DNA of 64,000 nucleotides from Ambrosia x helenae (GCA_030844895.1 CM061226.1:100960687-101024686), one strand, 5' to 3'. Counted from the stretch's first letter, positions 35,211 to 48,424 are shown. The notes: a model not told the origin generated them from the sequence alone. Numbers and translations are program-made.

Positions 35211-35300
35211 TCACAACCACTGGCCTAGGCCAAGTGGTTGTGACTGAGGCTTATGACCCAAGCCATCCGGGTTCGAGTCCCGGCCATGGCGCCTCTTTTT
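35211..35300 (+). ncRNA. tRNA-like Pol III unit in the LTR, plus strand (copy 2), with hairpin H3
   Basis: Box A-like TAGGCCAAGTGG (35226-35237), consensus box B GGTTCGAGTCC (35270-35280) in a T-arm CCGGG-TTCGAGT-CCCGG, T5 at 35296-35300. The inner H3 stem reads GGCC/GGCC where copy 1 has GGTC/GACC. Confidence 0.68.
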
Positions 35301-36144
35301 CCACTAAATTTCATTTTTAAAACAAATCAATTATATATATATATATATTATACCTTTAATCTTGTAAATTCATTTTTAATTATTAAAACCTTTTTATAAA
35401 TTCTAAAAAAAAAATATTTTTAACAAATCTGATGTAAAAGTTTTATCTACAATTTTTAGTTTTCTGAAATTCATTTATTTAATATTTATAATAATTAAAT
35501 CAATTTTATGCTATTATATTTATAAAAATCCATTAAAATATCAAAACAATTTTATAAATTCCCACAAAAATTATCCTATGTTTGTACAATGATAAACTTT
35601 ACTGAAATGATTTTTAATTTTGAAAAATCATTTATTTTATATTTTTAATCAATTTTTGTTAGTTTTAATCATAATTAAATCATAATAAATTCAATTTTTA
35701 TTATTTTTGCACCAAAATTTTATACAATTTATTTCTGAATATTTAGAACAGAAATATAATTTTTAAAATAATAATTCTTTAATTTAATATTTTTAGATAT
35801 TAAAGTTTAATCTTGGCAATTTGTAATAAATAGATTTAATAATCTATTTTAAAGAAAATAATTTTATAAAAATTATTTTTATACTTCAAACACATTATTG
35901 TGAATATCCTAAATTCAAATTTTATAAAAAAAAGACTTTCATTTATTTAATTATCAAATTCTCCTTTATTTATTTAAACATTTTATTATAAATTCAACAA
36001 TTGGATATCCCCAAATCGAAACCCTAGAATATACTTGTAGACTAGATAGACTTAGACTTATTTGTTGCCTTATACATAGGGTAATACTTGGCAAGCTATT
36101 AGGCTACACTCATACAAATTCTCAACACCTAATACTATACCAAG

Positions 36145-36595
36145 GTGAGTTTACATAGCCCTTTTTCTCTATTTTCACTATTTTTGGGGTGAAACATGTT
36201 TAAACATTTTATACTATCATTTACTCATATTTACTTGTGATTCAAGTACATCATCATTCTATCATTTGACTGTAACAAAAAGACACAGTACAATCATTAA
36301 CAATGATCAAGCCGCCTGTTTAGATTATAGCGCTATAGGTCTGACAAACCCATCCCCCGCATAAATTCAGGGATGATCGATAACAGCAACAACATTTAAC
36401 TAACTTGCGAGTTAGTCAACAGTCGACACAAGGTTTGGTTGTACAAAGACGCATTGTTACATGTCGGTATCATACTCTATCATCATACAACTCTGAGTGT
36501 TGTACAAACTATTGTTATCAATTATTTTTCAAAAACCTATGTAATTCTCACCAACAATTGTTGACCCAAAATATTTTCAACTTAACATGTTTCAG
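36145..36595 (+). other. putative intron in the solo LTR (451 nt)
   Basis: Donor AAG|GTGAGTTTAC; acceptor ACATGTTTCAG|GTTC. The interior sequence is unrelated to the putative intron at 4470-4950 over most of its length. Confidence 0.5.
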
Positions 36596-38126
36596 GTTCT
36601 ACTTGCTTGAAGATAATGCATGAAGATGTGAATTTAGTTTTATTCAATTTGATGTACGAATTCTTGTAGAACCATTGTATGTAAATTATTTAAATCATTT
36701 AATGAAATTATTATTCACCATGAGCTACTGAACAATCATCCCTACGTGACATCCCGATGTTTCCGCCATCGGTTGGGGTGTTACATAATTGGCCCACATA
36801 TTAAATAAAGTTGGATCTACTTGGGTCGGCCCACTATCCTTTCCCAATGGTTCAGGACAGTCGATGTGGTCCACCTCTACACCCAATACTGGTTCAGAAA
36901 CCGAAGGGTTTTTGTCTGGTTCCGTCAAAAACTTGCCATGTACTTTGTCTTGAAATTCGTGTGAACCTCCCCCATGCATCAACGTCCCACCAACTTCCTT
37001 TGACCCTTGCTCTTCCACCAGAACTTCCTGATCCACCACATTCTGGTCAGAACCCACCACATCAACCACCATAGGAGCCGTCTCCACCCTTGGCTCTGAT
37101 TGAGTCTGATCATCATCCGATTCGATAACCACCAACTTATCATTTATAAAATCTAGGACCCATCTACCAGTGCCTTCATTTACCCAACAACGAAACACTT
37201 CGCTACGCCATTTTATGGTGATTTCCTCATCGATTTTCTTGCCATGCTTTACTGATACACCCACATAAACTCCGGACATGTCTGTATCAGCCATCCCGTT
37301 CTCAGCCTGCCTGACAATATCACCGTATGTAACCGCAATCTTTTCGACATTTTCTTCCGATCAAAGTATCAGTGGTAAACCCGTAATCTTTAACCAAGTC
37401 AGTCTCTCGTAATCAAGGATATGCCCCTGCCATTCACACATTGACTCCAACCAGTCCCCCCACTTGTCTGCCATGGACATGAACTCGGACACCTTCTCTT
37501 CTGAGGACAGAAGTATCAACACTTTTAATCCGCCGAAGTAACGAACCTCCATTCTCAACCCTTTAACTTCTTTAAGACCCGTCAACAAGTTGCACAGGCG
37601 ATAGTAGTTTTTAACCACCGCCACCACCGCCTTGTCTATCCATGCCTCTGGACCTTCGGCCGCCTTGTCATCGAGTTGGAAGCATTTCAGACCAATCTTA
37701 GTTTTGTCCTCCTTTTCCCCCGTCAGAGATGCCTTGTAAGATTGAAACGTATGATCATTCCTCTTAACATTATTCTCAACTCAAATCTCATTTGACTGGC
37801 TCTCATTGCTTCTGATAACAGGTCCTCTCCTGACATTATCCTCTAAAGACCCTACCCTGGCTTCGCCGCCGCCTCTGTGTCTGCTGTCTTCTTTACTAAA
37901 CCTGGCAACTCGAGCAAACACTTTTCTTTCCCACCCATCATGGTTATTTAACGCCTTCATGAGTTTTTCAACATCGTTGATATTTGTAAATCTCACAAAG
38001 GCAAAGATCTTCCCAAATTTATCTTTCTTCCGAGCAACATATGCATTAGTCAACTAACCGCACCTCCCATATGCCTCCTTAAGATCTTTATAAGTAACCC
38101 ATTCCAGTAGATTAAAAATGAAAAAT

Positions 38127-38315
38127 TGTTATAAATATATTGTATTAATGTGGTTATCAATGCCTAAATTAGATTAGGCTTGTTCCCCAAGAATTCTCAT
38201 TCCTATTTATTCCCAGTGTATCTTATTCGCAATATACACATGATTAATGAAATCCTAGATCTCTCTCCCTATTCTTCTTCTCATATTACTTTGCTATTAG
38301 GCTAGTTTCACATCA
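38127..38315 (+). repeat. copia 5' LTR
   Basis: Starts TGTTATAAATATATTG; shares CCTAAATTAGATTAGGCTTG and CTCTCTCCCTATTC with the 3' LTR. Confidence 0.88.
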
Positions 38316-38330
38316 CGTTATCAGCACGAA
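38316..38330 (+). other. copia primer binding site
   Basis: CGTTATCAGCACGAA follows the 5' LTR, a primer-site form (TATCAGCACG) common in plant copia elements and related to initiator Met tRNA priming. Confidence 0.6.
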
Positions 38331-40899
38331 AGTGCTTTCACCAGAACCTTAATCCCCTTCATTGGTTTCTTGTCATTCCCAACGTGAAGGGTGGCACACA
38401 ACCACTAATACACCACCTAATTGTCAACCGCTACTTCCCAACAACGAGTTGGTTTCTTCCATCCAGTTTCCAAACATGAGGTAATAGCTTCAAATCAATA
38501 TCATGTCTTAATACTAGAATATATTTAATATTTTGATTTATAACTACCAGAATATTAGCATAATGGGATTTATTAATCCTTTTGTTATTCTACAACATAA
38601 TACATGCATCATCCATAGATATTTTATTAAATTTACTTGATATGGATATGCTTGATACCTATTAAAATATTTGCTGAAGGTGAACTACAAATATGGTTAC
38701 AATATACATATGAGTTTTTCTCTGAATATGCTTTCTTAAAGAATTGATATACCCATTTATAATAATGATGATTTTAATAGATTACGTTTAAACATAAAAC
38801 TTTAATTTCGATATATATAATATTTCTAAGGAAGCTTGTTAAAAGATCTAAAGTTTTCATAATTATTTGATTAATTACCAGAAATATGATATAAGACTTC
38901 TTTCATAAAATTGGCTAATAATAAGTATACTCTTTTGTTATTCTTTGAGCTATTAACATCATATGTTACATTTTATTATCAAAATTCACCTACAAAGTGT
39001 TAGTTAACCTCCAACTGTTTTATACTACACTTTTTATTCAAAAGAAATTATATAGCTTCATAATGATAGGCATCGAGCTTTCATTTTACTATTTTGATTA
39101 TTGATCGTCTTGTTTCTAAATAGCCTCTGTTAGAAAATTGGATATTGTGATTATATATTTCGTGGTTTGAATATTAATTAACACAAAAAATTTTGATAGA
39201 TTGATTGAAGCAACTGTGAGTCATAAATTTATTGATTTACATGTTAAAGAATTATGTTTACCTTTTAACACTTTAGTGTTAAACATACACCTTCAAACGC
39301 CATATTTTTCAAGAAAGTTGTGACAGGTGGTTATGAATTTATGATCGAAAATAAATTATATTATGCTTTCCATTATGTGTTTGTGTATACATTATGACTT
39401 TTATGTTATAGTATAAGATGTTACCATATATGTGTTTAGATCTTTATTTGAGTATCCTGTGAGACAAAATATAATCTTGTAAACTTACTAGACACCTCTT
39501 GATATCCTTCTATGTGTAGAACTTGATCGGGATATTTATTATTGTAAAGAAAGACTTAGTTGAAAGTTATAAATAATCATATGTTACGAAGTTCATAGAG
39601 ATATATTTTTATGTTTAAAAGTAGAGTAACATATATTTGCACTCTGGTATGTTAACACATAAAGGATATATATTTGCTTATAAGTGTTTGACACAATTTC
39701 ACTTCTTAACGTTTTACTATAAGTCGTTTTATATGGCAATATATTATAACGTTGTAAATTGTATAATTTGACTATACATTGTACCTTGTATTTTATATGC
39801 TATCATTTACTCGGACATTTAATTACATCTCAATTGGTGTTTTGCAAAGAGAAGATTATTTACAAGGAAAATCGGATATAACAATTTTCGTTTGTTATGT
39901 CTCAAATATGCTCTTGAAGTAAAAATATCATTAAAATGGTATGAAAGATTTGAAGTGACCTTATATCCATCCAATAAGGGAATGAAGATCCATGAATGTT
40001 TTCAGATTCTATCTAATTCCCTAAAGTGAATGTGATAATATAATGATCAGTGAAAGGTCATGATCATATACATAACTAAGGAACTTGGTTGATTCCACCA
40101 TGAAAGTTTTGTGGTTATAATCCATTCCTTGAAGTGAATGTGATGCTATAATGATCGGTGTAAATTAAGTTCATGATTATGGTAATTGTGAAAATTGTTA
40201 TGATGCTCATGTTAATGAGATCAGCTTTGTTAATAATATGATGATTATAGAATGATCGTTATAGAGGTTATGATCATAGTAAATGAGGAAGTTGTAATGA
40301 TCATCATAAGATCAACCATGTTAATATTGAATGAGGAAATTATAACGATAGCCAAGTTAATAATGAGATAAATCATCATAAATGCAGTAATGATCATGTT
40401 ACTAATGAGATTGAACACCACATGTGGTAAATAAAAGGAGTGATTATAACATGATGTTTTGAACATTGAAGTTACAATACATTCTTTCATATCATATGTT
40501 TTGTATTACATACGTGCAAGTAATACATATTCGATCATGACCGGTAAGACCACACCGAGTCGATGATGATGTGAACATAATGAAGAACTTAAAGATTCTT
40601 CAATCTGATACATAGCATGTAATGTTTGCTCTTAAGCAAAATTATATAGTTGCCATATAAAATAGGGTGAGTACCACTATATATTTTGGAATTGATTTAA
40701 GGATACGTATATCCTAACATGATACCATTTAGTATTTAAAATCGATGCATCGTCTAAATGGTTATCAAGTTTGCAACCTGAAGTTTGCTTGATTTATGGC
40801 TTAGCTAATAAGATAGCAAGCATATTATTCTAGATTAGCATATTTAATCAATTCCCAAGATTCTAATGATCATTGGAATAAGTATTGAACTTCATACAG

Positions 40900-43400
40900 C
40901 TTTTGTTCATACACGCATTGCTTTCATTGAAATGATCACTAAACGTATACTATTGATTGCAACATCAATGATCATGAAAGCAAAAGTTCATGTTTATATT
41001 TGATTAAATGTGATTTTAGATGCAGTAACATTTATTCACATCAAGCCAATACGTGGTAATAGTTTCTCCCAATTATAGTTGGTTTTTGGTCAGAAACCAA
41101 ATATCGCACATCTAATATTTTTTATTGTGCAACAGATATTGAAATTGATCCATCATGACGCACAAAGATGGGACCTCAAAAGGTGGTTGGGATATATGAT
41201 GATGAATAGAGCCTTTAATGAGTTATTTATTTATGGCTCAGTTAATTGTTACCCATCTCAATGGATTAACATTCCCAACATCAGGGGGAGATAAAAGGCA
41301 GTTGGTAACGAAAGAAGTTGGTATGAGTTACAATTGATCCTCAAAAATGAAGTTCGAACATAATTTTAAAGCATGACTCATTTACAAAGATTAATAAATC
41401 ATTTACCAGACACATTAGCTGACCTAAATATGTGGACTAGTTAATTAAGTCACATATACCAACTGCTAATGCTCCAATTAAAGATATTCTTATAAGTCTA
41501 TTGCACGCCTGAAATGTGGTAGACTGGTCGATTCCAAAAATATAAATCCTCAAGAAATTGGAGCCAGTAATAAAGATGGTCAAGTCGAGGTTATAGTAAA
41601 AACATCTCATGAAGTGACATCAGACATGATGTATCTAGAAGAACCTCAGGTACCTGAAAATAAAGAGATCTCATTATGTAGTATCATGTCTACGGAATGT
41701 ATGGAATCGAAATAAAATCGACGTCGTTATACTTGTGTATGTAATGTAGCTCTTTAAATGAGGATCAAGATTTAAGACCTGCCTTTTGATGTACAAGGAA
41801 TAATTGGCCGAAATGGAAAGACGCAAAAGAGGCAGAGTTTAATTCTCTATCAAAATGGAAAGCTTTTGGACTAGTAATCCATACAACAAAAGTTGTAAAA
41901 CACATTGATATGGAAAGGTCTTTTGTGCAAATCAACATTTAAAAGAAATTGATATAAGGCAAAATTGGTAGCATAAGAATTTTGCAAAGACCCATTATTT
42001 TTAAGAGGGTACGCATTCTCCATTGGTGGATGCAGTGACTTTCCAATATTTTTTTAGTCTGGTAATATAAAAAGAGATTTGACATGCGTCTTATAAATGT
42101 TATGTATCATTTGATACTAAAGGTTTACATGGAAGTACCTGATGAGGGATTTAACTTGTCAAAATCATGTAAAGTAAGTTCTCGAGAACATTATGATTGT
42201 TATGAACAGAATTAGATCTGAATACGTATATGATTGGGTTGAATATAATTGGAACTCCTCATGAGTATCCTAAAGCATTTGAGTACTTAAAAGGTTAACT
42301 GAAACACCTTAACAATGTAATTCTTATACACTAATAAACAAACCTAGAAAAGTTATGCCTGGTGAATTTATCTAAATAACCAGTGTACATGCATGGTACA
42401 ATATGGATATTAGAAATGAAGCAAGTATTTACAAACCTAGAAAGGTTATGTACTCAAACTCTTAAAGAGTAACTGCACTTGCATAATTGATCAAGATGGA
42501 AAAGGTCCTTAATAAATTAATGATGCTTGAATCATTGATATCAATAGCTTAAGAAACATTTTGTAAAGTTAACAAAATATATATGGACTAAAATAGTCGG
42601 GTTGAGTGTTGTACAACTCATGAGACATTACGACAAAGAGGAATATAAGTTTAATACTATTATCCATCTTTTAGCATAAGTTCTCTTTTAAAAGTTCACT
42701 ATGATCACAGTTTACAGTGGTAATGCTAGGCATTATCGAGAGACTTTGTAGAACGTTTAAAGAGATAAGTTATTTTGAAAGTCCTTGTGATAGTTTAATT
42801 ATTGCTCGGCTTACCGTTCAAGTATATGTGATGATATGTTTATCAATCCATCAAAGTATATCTTGAAATGTTGGGACATCTTACAATGGATAAAGCTCGT
42901 ACTGAAAGTACATCAAAGGTTGTCCAATTACTTGATATGGAAAATCACTCTTTTCATCTCCTATAAAAGTAGAGATTCGCAGTCTAGAAGTCCCATTAGT
43001 TAAATTCATGTGTGCAATTATATATGTCTTGCTAGTTATGCATGACTATAATATCTTTTATTTGAACTCATTGTCATGGTTTAGTATGTGTCAAGCAAAG
43101 AGGCACAACTATTTTGTTACATCAAAGATATGTAACATATGAAATTATATTTTACTAACCTATGAAAACAAGTTTGACAAGTCTTATATATGCAGGGGAT
43201 ATAGTACAACATAGTTGTGGATATTATGGTATTTGCATATAAGAGGATTCACCAGAAATCTCATATGAAGATCATACAACATTGCTCAACACAAAGGATT
43301 GCACCCCAAGGGTTCAAACAACAAATCATTAACTACAAAAGTTTTGAGAAACTTCTATAGAAGATCCACACTAGTGACTTAGAGAATACATATTCAAATG
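40900..43400 (+). pseudogene. pol: copia pol remnants (integrase, reverse transcriptase)
   Basis: Recognisable scraps in changing frames: VFGQKPNIAHL near 41080 (integrase/GKPNISHLRIFG region), WPKWKDAKEAEFNSL near 41807 (start of the copia RT), YSPLVDAVTF near 42010 and VYMEVPDEGFNLS near 42127. Catalytic motifs are not intact. The upstream 40000-40450 has repeated GATCATG words, perhaps from a Gly/Asn-rich gag tail. Confidence 0.7.
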
Positions 43401-43414
43401 AAGGGGAGTATCAT

Positions 43415-43622
43415 AAAAGTTGCACTCTTTTTCCCTTCACTAAGTTTTATCCCATTGGGTTTTCTTAGTAAGGTTTTTTTAACGAGGCAACATCATCAGG
43501 GGGAGACAATACGCTCTGCACTCTTTTTCCCTTAGCTATGGTTTTGTCCCACTGGGTTTTCCTAGCAAGGTTTTTAACGAGGCAGCATCTCCAAGCGTAT
43601 GAAGTTGATAACCAAGGGGGAG
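43415..43622 (+). repeat. copia 3' UTR tandem repeat and polypurine tract
   Basis: GCACTCTTTTTCCCTT with TTTTCCTAGCAAGG and TTTTAACGAGGCA occurs twice, ~90 bp apart, followed by the PPT AAGGGGGAG (43614-43622). Confidence 0.8.
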
Positions 43623-43811
43623 TGTTATAAATATATTATATTGTGGTTATCAATGCCTAAATTAGATTAGGCTTGTTCCCCAAGAATTCTCATTCCTATT
43701 TATACCCATTGTATTTTATTTGTAATATACACATGATTAATGAAATCGTAGATCTCTCTCCCTATTCTTCTTCTTCTCATATTACTTTGCTATTAGGCTA
43801 GTTTCATAACA
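43623..43811 (+). repeat. copia 3' LTR
   Basis: TGTTATAAATATATTA to TTTCATAACA; TGTTAT/ATAACA inverted ends. Confidence 0.9.
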
Positions 43812-43935
43812 AAAATGACGTTGTCTGCTGCCTGTTTTTGAACTTCCTGCTGGAATCTCCCCTTCCTCTAGTTGGCTCTCCATTTACCAATCATTAACGG
43901 TCAATGGCTCAATATCCTACTACTCATTACATCCA

Positions 43936-44471
43936 CAGTTTAAGTATAAGGTTTAAGTTTTCTACGTGACTACGTGAAATTAGAGCATGACCCCTATAAT
44001 TAACATGTATCATAATAATAATCAAGTCACAAATACAATTGAATTAATAATTAAAAAAATACATATGTTGAAATAAATACAAATTAAATGTTTTTATTAA
44101 TATAAGGATCTTTTGAACTCTCGATCATTATGTGTCTTCCGTAATAGACCTAGTAGCCTAACGTGCACAAAAAAAATAAAAAAAAAAAAAAAATAACATC
44201 TCAGCGTAACTCTTAGTGGGCAAATGACAGCGTACATGTTGATTTTAGTTAACGATGCTGAAGAAACCTGTCTTATCAATGGCATCCGGAATCTTCATAT
44301 CTAGTTCAAATCTCCTAACACAATGTACTCAGAAAATAACTAATACGTGTTGATTTTAGTTAACCTTGAGTTTCATGTGATTAATTCATCTATATTGCAT
44401 TTTCGTCTATGTTCTGCTCCAATCAAATATCATTTCGTACAGATTCTCACCTTTTTGATATTCGAATTATG

Positions 44472-44529
<58 letters not shown>

Positions 44530-44830
44530 TTTCTTACCACTAACTCACTAAGACATTATAAACAAATAGTTTATATTGTGACTTTTTCTAGTCTCTTCTA
44601 TGTTCTTATTAATTAATTACTTGTGCTTGTTTAAAAAACAAATAGTTTAATAAAACGGGGAGAAATCCTAATCATGCGATTTGCTAATATGATCCTGTAT
44701 ATCTTACACTAAGGATATATGTTTACATTTTGTATATTGAAAAAAAAAAAATCTTATAAAAAAAATATGAGTGTCACATGTGAGAAATTAAAACTTGTAC
44801 TTTTCTAGTAAGTAATAACCATAAACATAA
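43936..44830. other. intergenic, (TA)n at ~44475-44523
   Basis: AT-rich, homopolymer A near 44170-44190, no supported gene. The Ile-Tyr ORF over 44347-44616 is the TA repeat. Confidence 0.5.
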
Positions 44831-45081
44831 GGCCTTTGGGTGTGGTTCTGGCTTGAGGGACGGTAAGGAGCCCATGCCGGCCCGGCACGGCATGGGCCAA
44901 GGATTTTGATGTCGGGGCTGTTTTATTATTTTTAATAATTCTGGTTAATGAGGAGGACCGTCAACATAGTGCACACCACCTCCTTAGAGGCCCATCATGA
45001 AGATGCCACTCCCCCACTTCTACGTGACGCCTACGTGAAGGTCCATCATAAAGATGTCACCCCCTTCCACACCCAAAGGCC
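44831..45081. mobile_element. Tourist-like MITE (PIF/Harbinger), 251 bp
   Basis: Perfect 15-bp inverted ends GGCCTTTGGGTGTGG and CCACACCCAAAGGCC, with TAA duplicated on both sides (44828-44830, 45082-45084). An inner palindrome GCCCATGCCG/CGGCATGGGC is near the left end. Confidence 0.92.
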
Positions 45082-45264
45082 TAATAACTGATATTGAGCA
45101 TATGTCAAAAACTTACTCACAATTAAATTATAAGTACTAAAATCGACCAACTAAGAAATCATGTGACAAGAAAAAAAAAATCATGGATTTAATTCCATCA
45201 AATAGATTTGGATGCTGTAAGTCTCAACAAACAAACGAAGTATGTGATAGCGAACCTATCTTTT

Positions 45265-45602
45265 AAAGTAAAGTTGCACTATTTTAACGTTATTTTACTA
45301 ATTTCGTGAAAATAACGTTAAAAACAATGGACGGTTAATCATGCATCATGTGGTGGCTTGGATAGCCAAAAGACAAAGGGGTACATGCACTGATCGGGTT
45401 TGTCTCGATTACTAAGTGTTATGTGTCTTATGTCCAAGGCTTGATACCAAACCACATCGAGTCGGGGGTCTCACTGGAAGCAGCCTCTCTATTCTTAGGG
45501 GTAGAGGTAAGGCTGTCTACATCTTACCCTCCTCAGACCCTACCTTAGCTTTGCTATAGGCGGGATTAACTGAGTACGATGATGAAGATGATGATGATGA
45601 TG
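45265..45602 (+). mobile_element. SINE-like element, forward (copy 2)
   Basis: Same element as 26266-26590, ending in (GAT)n. A copy truncated at its 5' side is at 55212-55410. Confidence 0.68.
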
Positions 45603-46116
45603 ATTTTTTTTTTTTTTTATGAAAATGGTTTTCAAACATTTAAAAACATATTTACATTTGAAAACACAACGATTTTATTTAGTTTTTGTTACAAAAACAC
45701 CCGTGATATAATCCTTGGCTTTCATACCACTTGTAAGACCGTGCTTCTTGTCGTACAAGAAATGTGATTCACTTGGTTTTATTCGAATCGATGGTAAAAA
45801 CAAAGACACAGAAACATTTAAAAACATATTTACATTTGAAAACACAACGATTTTATTTAGTTTTTGTTACAAAAACACCCGTGATATAATCATTGGCTCT
45901 CATACAACTTGTAAGACCGTGCTTCTTGTCGTACAAGAAATGTGATTCACTTGGTTTTATTCGAATCGATGGCAAAAACAAAGACACGGACTTTGGATGA
46001 TTATGTAGATGATATTGAACAAGAATCAATAGGGATGAGCATGGTACCGGTACCGAAAACAACTGGTACGGTACCGGTATTTGAACGTAAAAATCGGTAA
46101 ATACCGGTACCGTACC
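45406..46116 (+). repeat. duplicated segment A, first copy
   Basis: Near-identical to 55212-55925 (about five substitutions by eye). Holds the SINE 3' part, a 178-bp tandem repeat (45636-45813, 45814-45991) and the first 87 bp of a hAT MITE (46030-46116, preceded by AGAATCAA). Its left flank is the intact SINE 5' half. Confidence 0.92.
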
Positions 46117-46651
46117 AAACTGTGGTGCTGTTTAAATGTACATGGTTTGATATCAAACGAGGTGTAATAGTTAACAAAAATAAACTGGTTGATGTTAAGC
46201 CCAAGTTTAAACTTGCAGGTGATGACAAGTTTGTCTTGGCATCACAGGCGGAACAAGTGTTTTACACACCATACCCTGCCGTGACAAGTGATACAAAAGA
46301 TTTATGGGCGGTTGTCAAGACAAAAGCACGACACATATATGAAGTCATGACACCTGAAACTGAATTTGGGAATAATGGAAACACAGAAGCACACGGGTTC
46401 TTCAGATTGATGAACGGTTTGAGGTGCACGATGTTACAAATACCAACACAACGGAACAAATGAGTGGCGGGGAGGATGAAGGGTTCGAAGACGAACAATT
46501 TGAAGAAGATGAATTTGAAAATGAAAAGGACACATCAGATGATGAACAATTTGAAGAGCAAGAATTTGAAGATGAAACGGACACATCGGATGATGATGAT
46601 GAAATGGTTTTGTCTGATCACTTTTCAGACGAAGACGAACATGATTGTTAG
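46117..46651 (+). pseudogene. CACTA TNP2-type transposase C terminus (DUF4216, acidic tail)
   Basis: VVLFKCTWFD, KLVDVKPKFKLA, LASQAEQVFYTPYP and WAVVKTKARHIYEV are the DUF4216 signature at the end of plant CACTA TNP2 transposases. A frameshift near 46400 moves the reading to a frame giving EVHDVTN, then the Asp/Glu-rich tail at 46460-46651 ending DEDEHDC. The DDE core is lost at the 46116 breakpoint, so it cannot catalyse transposition. Confidence 0.85.
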
Positions 46652-48424
46652 GAACTTATGTTTTGATTGTACACTTTAATTTGTTAATGATGTATCATAT
46701 GGTATGTTCCTGGAAATTATTTGCAATTATTATATGGTATATTCACTTTCATTTAATTGTTATCATAGGTTTTCAATCTGTTATTATTTGTCTGATCATT
46801 CTTGTTCAATTAATGCAGGGTATATACATTATGACTGATGTTCGTGGTAGTAGTCGTGCTACTCGTGGACTTGCCACTTTACCCAGGAAAGGTGTTAGCC
46901 AGCGTGGTAGGGGATCACATGAGTATGATGTTCATAAAGGTGATGTCGATGCTCCAAAAAAATTTACTTCAGGGGGACGTGTCATCTATCGTGGTAAAGG
47001 AGGACTTATTATAGGGCAACGAAATCACGGTGAGCTTCGTGGTGAGGGATCCCATAAGAGTCCTATTGGTAGTGCTGTTACTCCTAGACATACTTTAGAG
47101 ATGCACACTATCCATCGTGGTGGGGGATTACATGAGTATGGTGTCGGTAGCGGTAGCGGTAATGTTGATAGTCCACAGAAGTTTACTTCAAGTGGACACG
47201 CCACCTATCATGGTAAAGGAGGCCTGATTATAGGGAAACGAAAACATGGTGAGCATCATGGTGTGGGATCCCATGAGAGTCCTATTGATAGTGTTGTTAG
47301 TCCTGGTCATACTTTAGGTTTACACACCATCCATCGTGGTGGGGAATTAGATGGTAGTCCTGTTAGTAGTGTTGCTGCTTCTGGACATTCTTCAGGGAGA
47401 CATGATGTTCATCATGCTGGGGGAATAGATAGCAGTCCTATTAGTAATGATGTTGTTGCTTCAAGGAGACACGTCACTAGGGGTCTAGACGAGATCATCC
47501 ATGATGATGCGTATGATGACAGTGAGGGTCACACACATCATCCCTCTGGGCAAAACATGTTCGACACAGGCATGCCTCGTAACACTTCTGGGAAGAAATA
47601 TATTAAACGGATTGGGAATAAGTATGTTATTTGTTTTATAATTTTAGTTGTGTTTTTTTATTCATGTTAAATACTTAAATTTATACTTATTTGGTTGTTT
47701 TAATATTGTAGGTTTGCGGATCATAATGTTCATGGCCAAATCATAGATATACTATTAGAGCATTAAGATGCACCTTGGGCCACATTCAAAATGGTTCCAA
47801 AGCATGTATTGGCTACTATGTTTGCTCGTTTTGGGGTAATATGTCATTTTGTTATTTGTATATATATTATGATTATGTGTTTCAATTTTACATTATTGAC
47901 TTTACTTTTCATTTGTACAGACCCTTTTTTGTTGGGATCCAGAAAATGAAAAACTCATATATGATGCATTTGTTAACGTGATTAAGGATCGATTTAGAGA
48001 TATCATGAGTGAATGGAGACTAGAATCCAAAAAAAAGGCTGAGGACGCTGGACATGTTTTTGGGGATACAGAACATGGATTCGACACAATTTATCAATTT
48101 CCGCCAGCTTCGGTGTCTGAGACCGTTTGGGAGCAATTGTGTTTGGTAAAAGAGTTTATACATTGTTGTGTTTCTTTTTATAATTTATAGCATGTAATAT
48201 TTTATACATATATTTTTTCTCTTTATAGGGTTGGAACACAGAAAAATGGCTAAACAAATCCGTAAGCGGGAGAAATAACCGCACTAAAGAGGGTAATGAT
48301 GACGCTATATCCCGACATACAGGCGGTTCTATAGGCTTCGATGAGCGTCGTATCCGCTTGGTAAGCTAATCATAGTTATAATTATAAGTTTTATTAAAAA
48401 ATGGCTCGAAGCATGTACTGTAAC

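Larger units (their letters stand above)
34261..36785 (+). repeat. solo LTR of family A (long form, 2.5 kb) inside LINE ORF1
   Basis: TGTAACA to TGTTACA; flanks CAATT (34256-34260) and TAATT (36786-36790), a target duplication with one mismatch. Homologous to 2697-5178 up to ~36144, then a different sequence until the shared end. TATAAATT at 34889-34896; (AAT)n at ~34380-34410. Confidence 0.9.
38127..43811 (+). mobile_element. Ty1/copia retrotransposon, complete but degenerate
   Basis: 189-bp LTRs, 5-bp target duplication AAAAT (38122-38126 and 43812-43816), primer site, decayed pol and PPT, in correct order. Full of stops, no ORF over 90 codons: an old non-autonomous copy within LINE ORF1. 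Confidence 0.92.
33841..43905 (-). pseudogene. LINE ORF1 (RRM protein), three stops, two insertions
   Basis: Pieces on the minus strand: 43905-43817 (arginine-rich, then FFIFNLLEWV), copia insertion, 38121-36786, solo LTR insertion, 34255-33841. The RRM includes KDLKEAYG, FGKIFAFVRFTN and ANNHDGW-type core; downstream VRYFGGLKVLILLSS, WLKITGLPL and VGVSVKHGKK are typical of plant LINE ORF1. Premature stops: before LTNAYVARKK at 38054-38056, after SQSNEI at ~37781, after GLPLIL at ~37361; all in one frame. 34100-34255 is more degraded. The ORF ends RKSK and its TGA overlaps the ORF2 ATG. Confidence 0.82.
32872..43935 (-). mobile_element. LINE (non-LTR retrotransposon), reverse, split by two insertions
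   Basis: Minus strand order: RRM-containing ORF1, then ORF2 starting with an endonuclease domain. The reverse transcriptase and 3' tail are missing because the element stops at the gypsy junction (~32872). A copia element (38127-43811) splits the RRM and a solo LTR (34261-36785) splits late ORF1; removing both with their 5-bp duplications restores one frame. The 5' limit near 43935 is approximate. Confidence 0.85.

Noticed and set aside
44347..44616. ORF with Ile-Tyr repeat
   Set aside because: It is a translated (TA)n microsatellite.
45579..45945. Repeated ORFs with KNTRDII
   Set aside because: Product of the 178-bp tandem repeat in segment A; no start context or domain.
46645..46830. N-terminal extension of the 46645-47670 ORF
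   Set aside because: Hydrophobic stretch is intron/UTR read-through; an acceptor-like TGCAG precedes the ATG at 46831, which I take as the start.
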